Shown here in pieces: positions 60,277 to 64,000 of a stretch of DNA of 64,000 bases. The position numbers and the translations under genes were made by a program. The notes under the pieces were generated by a model. The model saw nothing but the letters and a program-made list of their open reading frames with translations, did not search any database and was not told the origin of the DNA. The DNA comes from Arthrobacter alkaliphilus (GTDB lineage Bacteria > Actinomycetota > Actinomycetes > Actinomycetales > Micrococcaceae). Positions within the stretch are counted from its first letter, which is position 1, and every line of letters begins with the position of its first letter. The DNA lies in contig NZ_JAKEEC010000001.1 in assembly GCF_021483235.1 (NCBI RefSeq), forward strand, positions 124,285-188,284. Direction: 5' to 3'.

Positions 60277-61227
60277 TCACCGCTGTGTCCCCGTGCCGGA
60301 GGCGGCCTTCGCGGCCGGAAGCAGGGCCCGGGCCCTCATGGCGGCGCCGAGCAGACCCGCATCCTGGCCCAGTTGCGCCCGCATGATGTTGGGGCGGCGT
60401 TGGAAATCGAGCAACTCGTCAAGCCGCGATCGCAGCGGCTGCAGGAGCCGTTCTCCCGCTTCGGCGAGCCCGCCGCCCATGACCACTGCTTCGGTGCCAA
60501 TGATGCTGACGCACTGGCTGAGGCTGAACGCAAGGGCGTCCACTGCGTCGGCCCAGATCCGGGCCGCAAGCGCGTCGCCAGCTGTGGCCCGTTCGAGGAC
60601 TTCGCGGGCACCGGTGCGCGGTGTTCCGGCTTTGTCGCTGTAACGCCGGGCGATCGCTCCGGCGGAGCCGACGGCCTCGAGGATCGCGTGGCCCGAACCG
60701 TCGGGGTCGGGGACGAGGGCGTGGCCGAGTTCCCCGGCGAAGCCGCCTGCGCGCACCGGGTACCCATCGGAGATGACGGCGGCGGCGATCCCGGTGCCGA
60801 CCACCATGACCACAACGTTTCGGAAATCGCGGGCGGCTCCGAAACGGAATTCGGCTTCGGCCGCCGTGCTGACATCGTGCCCGAAGGAAACCGGCAGTCC
60901 GAGGCGCAGCGCGGCCTTTTCGCCAAAGGGAAAGTTCCGCCAACCCAGGTTCGCTGAATAGATCCCCATTCCGGTGTCGGAGTCCACGATTCCCGGAACC
61001 ACAATGCACGCCGCTTTCGCCGGGTGGCCGGGGAATTCCGCGGCAAATTCCGCGGCCAACGCCCCAACGGCGTCCAGGACAGCCTCGCCCGGCCGGAGTG
61101 GGTCCCGGGGCGTTGCGATGCGGCGCAGGCCCAAAACGTTCCCGGCGGTGTCGACGAGGCCCGCCTTCAGGTCCGTACCGCCGACGTCGAAGGCCAGGAC
61201 TGCGGACTCAGCGGCTCCGAGAACCAT
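60277..61227 (-). CDS. ROK family sugar kinase
   Basis: 316 residues. ATP motif VLAFDVGGTDLKAGLVDTAG, GTGIAAAVISDG, and ALVPDPDGSGHAILEAVGSA in place of the classical ROK Cys-zinc motif, so the metal site looks degenerate. Phosphorylates a hexose or amino sugar; AgaK/NagK-like in this context. Confidence 0.85.
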   Translation of the reverse strand: MVLGAAESAVLAFDVGGTDLKAGLVDTAGNVLGLRRIATPRDPLRPGEAVLDAVGALAAEFAAEFPGHPAKAACIVVPGIVDSDTGMGIYSANLGWRNFPFGEKAALRLGLPVSFGHDVSTAAEAEFRFGAARDFRNVVVMVVGTGIAAAVISDGYPVRAGGFAGELGHALVPDPDGSGHAILEAVGSAGAIARRYSDKAGTPRTGAREVLERATAGDALAARIWADAVDALAFSLSQCVSIIGTEAVVMGGGLAEAGERLLQPLRSRLDELLDFQRRPNIMRAQLGQDAGLLGAAMRARALLPAAKAASGTGTQR

Positions 61228-61235
61228 GGGGTTGC

Positions 61236-62168
61236 CTAGGCCGTGGCGTTCAGGACAACAGAGCGCGTGAGGTTACGTGGCAGATCGGGGTTGAGGCTAC
61301 GCTGGCGCGCCCTCTCCAGTGTGACCTTGTGGACCCGGGCCAGCTCGGCGAGCGGGTGCTTGCCAGTATTGACGTAGAGGGCGCCGGTGCGCGCCATGTC
61401 AGCATCGAGGCCCGCGGGCTGTGGACCGAAGATCCACGTCACGCGTCCCGGTGCGGCGATGGAAATGGGACCGTGCCGGTATTCCATTGCCGGATAGGAT
61501 TCGGTCCAGCCCTGCACAGCTTCGCGCATCTTGAGGCCGGCCTCGTGGGCCAGGCCAACAGTCCAGCCGGTCCCGAGGAAGGTGAACTGTTCGGCGTCAA
61601 GCAACTCCTGGGAAACAGGCTCGGCCACCGCCGAACGGGCGTCCTCGATTGCCGTGCCGATGTCGATGCCCAGGCTCGTCAGGAGGTAGACGAGCGCCGT
61701 CGTGGCAAAGCGGGTCTGGACCACCGATTTCTCGTCGGCGTAGGGAAGGCCGATCACGGCGTCGGCAAGGGCGGTGATGGGTGAATTCACGTCGCCGATC
61801 ACCGCAACCGTGCGGACTTTTCCACGCAAGGCTTCGAGGAGCTCAAGAACCTCCGTGGTGGTGCCCGAGCGGGTGATGGCGATGACGGCGTCGTACTGGC
61901 GGCCGGCGCTGTTGTGGTTGAGGAATGCTTCGGACGCCGCGAAGGCGTCGGTGACGCCCTTTCCCGCGGCCTCGCGGGCAGCGGCATAGCTCTGCGCCAT
62001 GAACCATGAGGTACCGCAGCCGACGACGGCGATCCGGTCACCGTCGTCGGGAAGGAAGTGCCCTGCCTTGGCTTGCTCAAGTTCACACTGTTCGACGGCC
62101 CGCTGCCAGGTCTCGGGCTGCGAAACGAGTTCTTCCTCCATGAAGGCCCCGAGGGTGTTGTTACTCAT
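61236..62168 (-). CDS. SIS domain sugar isomerase/deaminase (AgaS-like)
   Basis: 310 residues from MSNNTLGAFMEEELVSQPET (an ATG 12 bases upstream is possible). Two SIS domains: RIAVVGCGTSWFMAQSYAAA, AVIAITRSGTTTEVLELL and FTFLGTGWTVGLAHEAGLKM. AgaS-type enzymes convert galactosamine-6-phosphate to tagatose-6-phosphate. First gene of the operon; ends nine bases before the ROK start. Confidence 0.85.
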   Translation of the reverse strand: MSNNTLGAFMEEELVSQPETWQRAVEQCELEQAKAGHFLPDDGDRIAVVGCGTSWFMAQSYAAAREAAGKGVTDAFAASEAFLNHNSAGRQYDAVIAITRSGTTTEVLELLEALRGKVRTVAVIGDVNSPITALADAVIGLPYADEKSVVQTRFATTALVYLLTSLGIDIGTAIEDARSAVAEPVSQELLDAEQFTFLGTGWTVGLAHEAGLKMREAVQGWTESYPAMEYRHGPISIAAPGRVTWIFGPQPAGLDADMARTGALYVNTGKHPLAELARVHKVTLERARQRSLNPDLPRNLTRSVVLNATA

Positions 62169-62303
62169 CGCACTTACCATTCCTGTCCGCGCGTGGTCCG
62201 CGCGCTTTGCAACACTCAGCTATTTGACGTTTTATGATCCATATAAACACTAAACGATCATTTTCAATCGCACAAGGAATCCGTGGCCGCGCTCAGAAGG
62301 CAC
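62169..62303. promoter_or_regulatory. Upstream region of the amino-sugar operon
   Basis: AT-rich for this genome (62221-62270). Contains spaced TGATC (62235-62239) and GATCA (62256-62260) half-sites and TAAAC/GTTTA blocks that could be a DeoR operator overlapping the promoter. No gene. Confidence 0.45.
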
Positions 62304-62342
62304 AGAAAAGGCAGGGCTCCTCCGTTGGGAGAAACCCTGCCT
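62304..62342 (-). terminator. Intrinsic terminator after hutI
   Basis: AGGCAGGG (62309-62316) pairs with CCCTGCCT (62335-62342), with inner TCTCCC/GGAGGA-type pairing. On the minus strand it is followed by TTTTCTGT. Confidence 0.75.
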
Positions 62343-62363
62343 GGGCGGTGATTTCGAGGGGTG

Positions 62364-63587
62364 TCAGACCTCGCGGACGCCGGTCCGCCACACTGCGAAG
62401 GTCTGCGGGATGCCCGGCCGGTACGCCAGGTGCGTGGCCGACGGCGCCTTGAGCATATGAAGGTCCGCGCGGTGTCCGACGGCGATCGAACCCACCGCCC
62501 GTTCGCCGTCGACGTCGTGGCCTGACTCCCGTCCCAAGGCGAGCGCGCCGCCGTACGTGGCTGCCCGGACGGCCTCGTGGACGCTCAAGCGCATCTGCAA
62601 GACCGCCGTCGTGACGCAGAAGGCGATGGAACTCGTGAAGGAGGTGCCGGGGTTGCAGTTGGCGGCCAAGGCGATCTGCACTCCCGCGTCGACCAAGGCG
62701 CGGCCGGGCGCGAGCGGCTGGCGGGTGGAAAGGTCGCAGGCGGGCAGGCACGTCGCCACCGTGCCGCGCGTACCGGTTCCGGTGGCGGCATCCCAGCCGC
62801 TCCACGTGCCGGCGAGTGCCTCGATATCGGCTTCGGAAAGGTAATTCACGTGGTCCACGCTGGCCGCACCGAATTCCACCGCCAGCCGGACCCCAGGGCC
62901 CTCACCCAGCTGGTTGCCGTGCACGCGCAGGCCCAGGCCTGCGTCGCGGCACGCCGTGAGGACGCGTCGCGACTGCTCTTCGGTGAAAGCGCCGCGCTCG
63001 CAGAACACATCCGCCCACTTGACGTACGGGCGGACGGCGTCGAGCATCGGTCCGCAGACGAGGTCCGTGTATTCCTCGGGGTCGGTTCCGGCCGGGACGA
63101 GGTGCGCGCCCAGGTAGGTGACTTCGTCCACTGTGTCCGCGGCGATGCGGGCACTGCGGGCCTCGTTCTCGAGGTCCAGTCCGTAGCCTGTCTTGCTTTC
63201 AAGGTACGTGGTGCCTTGGGAGACCGCTTCGGCGACGCGCGCCGCGGCGAGGCGGGTCAATTCCTCGTCGCTCGCGGCACGGGTGGCGCCCGTGGTGACC
63301 GCGATCCCGCCGGCGCTGTAGCTCTGGCCTGCCATCCGCGCCTCGAATTCGGCGGTGCGGTCCCCTGCGAAGATCAAGTGCGAATGCGAGTCCACCCAGC
63401 CCGGGAGCACCGCGCGGCCTTCCGCGTCCACGTGCTCATCAGCCGCGGGAGCCTCCGACGCCGGGCCAATCCAGGAAATCCGCTCACCTTCGATCACCAC
63501 GGCAGCGTCCTTGAGGACACGGTGCTCCGCGTCCTGGGTCATCAGTTCGCCGATGTTGCTGATCAGTGTGCTCGTCTGCCCGCTCAT
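62364..63587 (-). CDS. hutI: Imidazolonepropionase
   Basis: 407 residues from the ATG at 63587 (MSGQTSTLISNIGELMTQDA). Amidohydrolase with PGWVDSHSHLIFAGDR metal motif, ESKTGYGLDLENE, RVHGNQLGEGPG, ALAANCNPGTSFTSS. Third step of histidine degradation to glutamate. Follows the oxidoreductase gene by 11 bases; the upstream part of the hut cluster likely lies beyond the window. Confidence 0.93.
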   Translation of the reverse strand: MSGQTSTLISNIGELMTQDAEHRVLKDAAVVIEGERISWIGPASEAPAADEHVDAEGRAVLPGWVDSHSHLIFAGDRTAEFEARMAGQSYSAGGIAVTTGATRAASDEELTRLAAARVAEAVSQGTTYLESKTGYGLDLENEARSARIAADTVDEVTYLGAHLVPAGTDPEEYTDLVCGPMLDAVRPYVKWADVFCERGAFTEEQSRRVLTACRDAGLGLRVHGNQLGEGPGVRLAVEFGAASVDHVNYLSEADIEALAGTWSGWDAATGTGTRGTVATCLPACDLSTRQPLAPGRALVDAGVQIALAANCNPGTSFTSSIAFCVTTAVLQMRLSVHEAVRAATYGGALALGRESGHDVDGERAVGSIAVGHRADLHMLKAPSATHLAYRPGIPQTFAVWRTGVREV

Positions 63588-63598
63588 GAACCTATTGT

Positions 63599-64000
63599 TC
63601 AACGGCGGATGGACCAACGGGCCGCCGCAAGCTCCCGCGGTGTCCGGGATTCCGGACTCCGGCCGGATGCGGAGCCAACGGCCCCCGACCCCAGGATCTC
63701 CGCGGCGGCGAGCTCGGCGACGGCCGAAGAGGTCTGGAATCCATAGCCGCCCTGGCCGGCAAGCCAGAAGAATCCGGGAGCCTCGGCGTCGAAACCCACC
63801 ACCGGAACGCCGTCGGCAGCCTCCGTGCGCAGGCCGGTCCACGCTTTGGCAACGGAGCGGATGCCCAGCGATGTGATGGAGTTCAGCCGGGCCACCAGCT
63901 CTTCCACGTCGCCGGGCCGCGGCCGTGCGTCTTCGGGTCCGCTCGGCACCGTCTCCGACGGCGAGATGAGCACTTGTTCCCCCTCGCGCCGGAAGTAGTA
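63599..64000 (-). CDS. FAD-dependent oxidoreductase (DAO family), C-terminal part only
   Basis: The last 133 residues, running in from the window edge (YYFRREGEQVLISPSETVPS). DAO family C-terminus: KAWTGLRTEAADGVPVVGFD and PGFFWLAGQGGYGFQTSSAV, which bind FAD. Members near hut genes are often annotated D-amino-acid or D-arginine dehydrogenase-like; exact substrate cannot be read from the fragment. Confidence 0.85.
   Translation of the reverse strand, partial: YYFRREGEQVLISPSETVPSGPEDARPRPGDVEELVARLNSITSLGIRSVAKAWTGLRTEAADGVPVVGFDAEAPGFFWLAGQGGYGFQTSSAVAELAAAEILGSGAVGSASGRSPESRTPRELAAARWSIRR

Overview
The window looks like chromosomal DNA of a high-GC actinobacterium of the Micrococcaceae, most likely Arthrobacter, Paenarthrobacter or Pseudarthrobacter. 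I infer this from the GC-rich sequence, frequent GTG starts, the rpsB-tsf-pyrH-frr-cdsA order with a divergent M23 peptidase, the dus-dgt-dnaG order, an actinobacterial-type SAM-IV riboswitch and many actinobacterial membrane families (holin-X-like, DUF3618, DUF485). I see no rRNA, CRISPR array, transposase or phage structural gene. Both window edges cut genes.

Layout. 1-5.9 kb: an acetate-type sodium/solute symporter with its DUF485 partner faces a LytS/LytTR two-component system followed by a second DUF485-like/symporter pair. 5.9-10.8 kb: a DivIVA-domain protein, cdsA, frr, pyrH, tsf and rpsB on the minus strand, with a secreted M23 peptidase divergent from rpsB. 11.8-13.0 kb: a glutaryl-CoA-dehydrogenase-like enzyme behind a perfect operator-like palindrome. 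13.0-16.3 kb: three overlapping genes (acyl-CoA-dehydrogenase-like protein, PIG-L deacetylase/NodS-like methyltransferase fusion, family 2 glycosyltransferase), a cluster of unknown product. 16.4-23.3 kb: an envelope/stress-like island of disordered small proteins, tiny membrane proteins, a holin-X-like protein, DUF3618, a YihY/BrkB protein, a HAD phosphatase and a PLP decarboxylase. 23.3-25.8 kb: a TetR regulator and a haloacid dehalogenase that abuts a CAU-anticodon tRNA.

26.0-29.8 kb: phospholipid and glycolipid type functions (GT4 glycosyltransferase, CDP-alcohol phosphatidyltransferase, NIPA-like transporter, holin-X-like protein). 29.9-31.9 kb: a Bcr/CflA drug exporter and small hypotheticals. 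32-36 kb: two almost identical tRNA genes bracket an MBL hydrolase, a modular polysaccharide deacetylase with an internal 0.8 kb duplication, and a His-rich peptide. One tRNA is a normal tRNA-Asn(GUU); the other differs from it only in the anticodon (GAU).

36-40.7 kb: dnaG, dgt and dusB. 40.8-44.3 kb: a DesR-like response regulator, histidine kinase and ABC-2 exporter with a matching inverted-repeat operator. 44.3-50.4 kb: a YibE/F protein, an acetyltransferase, glyS, a duplicated-DUF606 transporter, an S4 RNA-binding protein and an esterase. 50.4-57.6 kb: an SGNH hydrolase, metX under a SAM-IV riboswitch, a secreted subtilase with three C-terminal repeats, a glyoxalase-like protein, a CPBP protease and a histidine phosphatase. 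57.6-62.2 kb: an aga-like amino-sugar operon (SIS isomerase, ROK kinase, PfkB kinase, class II aldolase, DeoR regulator). 62.3-64 kb: hutI and the end of an FAD oxidoreductase gene.

Several genes appear co-ordinated by local switches readable in the sequence: ATGA/GTGA start-stop overlaps (translational coupling), operator-like palindromes upstream of the acyl-CoA dehydrogenase, TetR, ABC/DesR-like and esterase/SGNH genes, and three related AGCATGCT-type palindromes in front of envelope or metal-binding genes.
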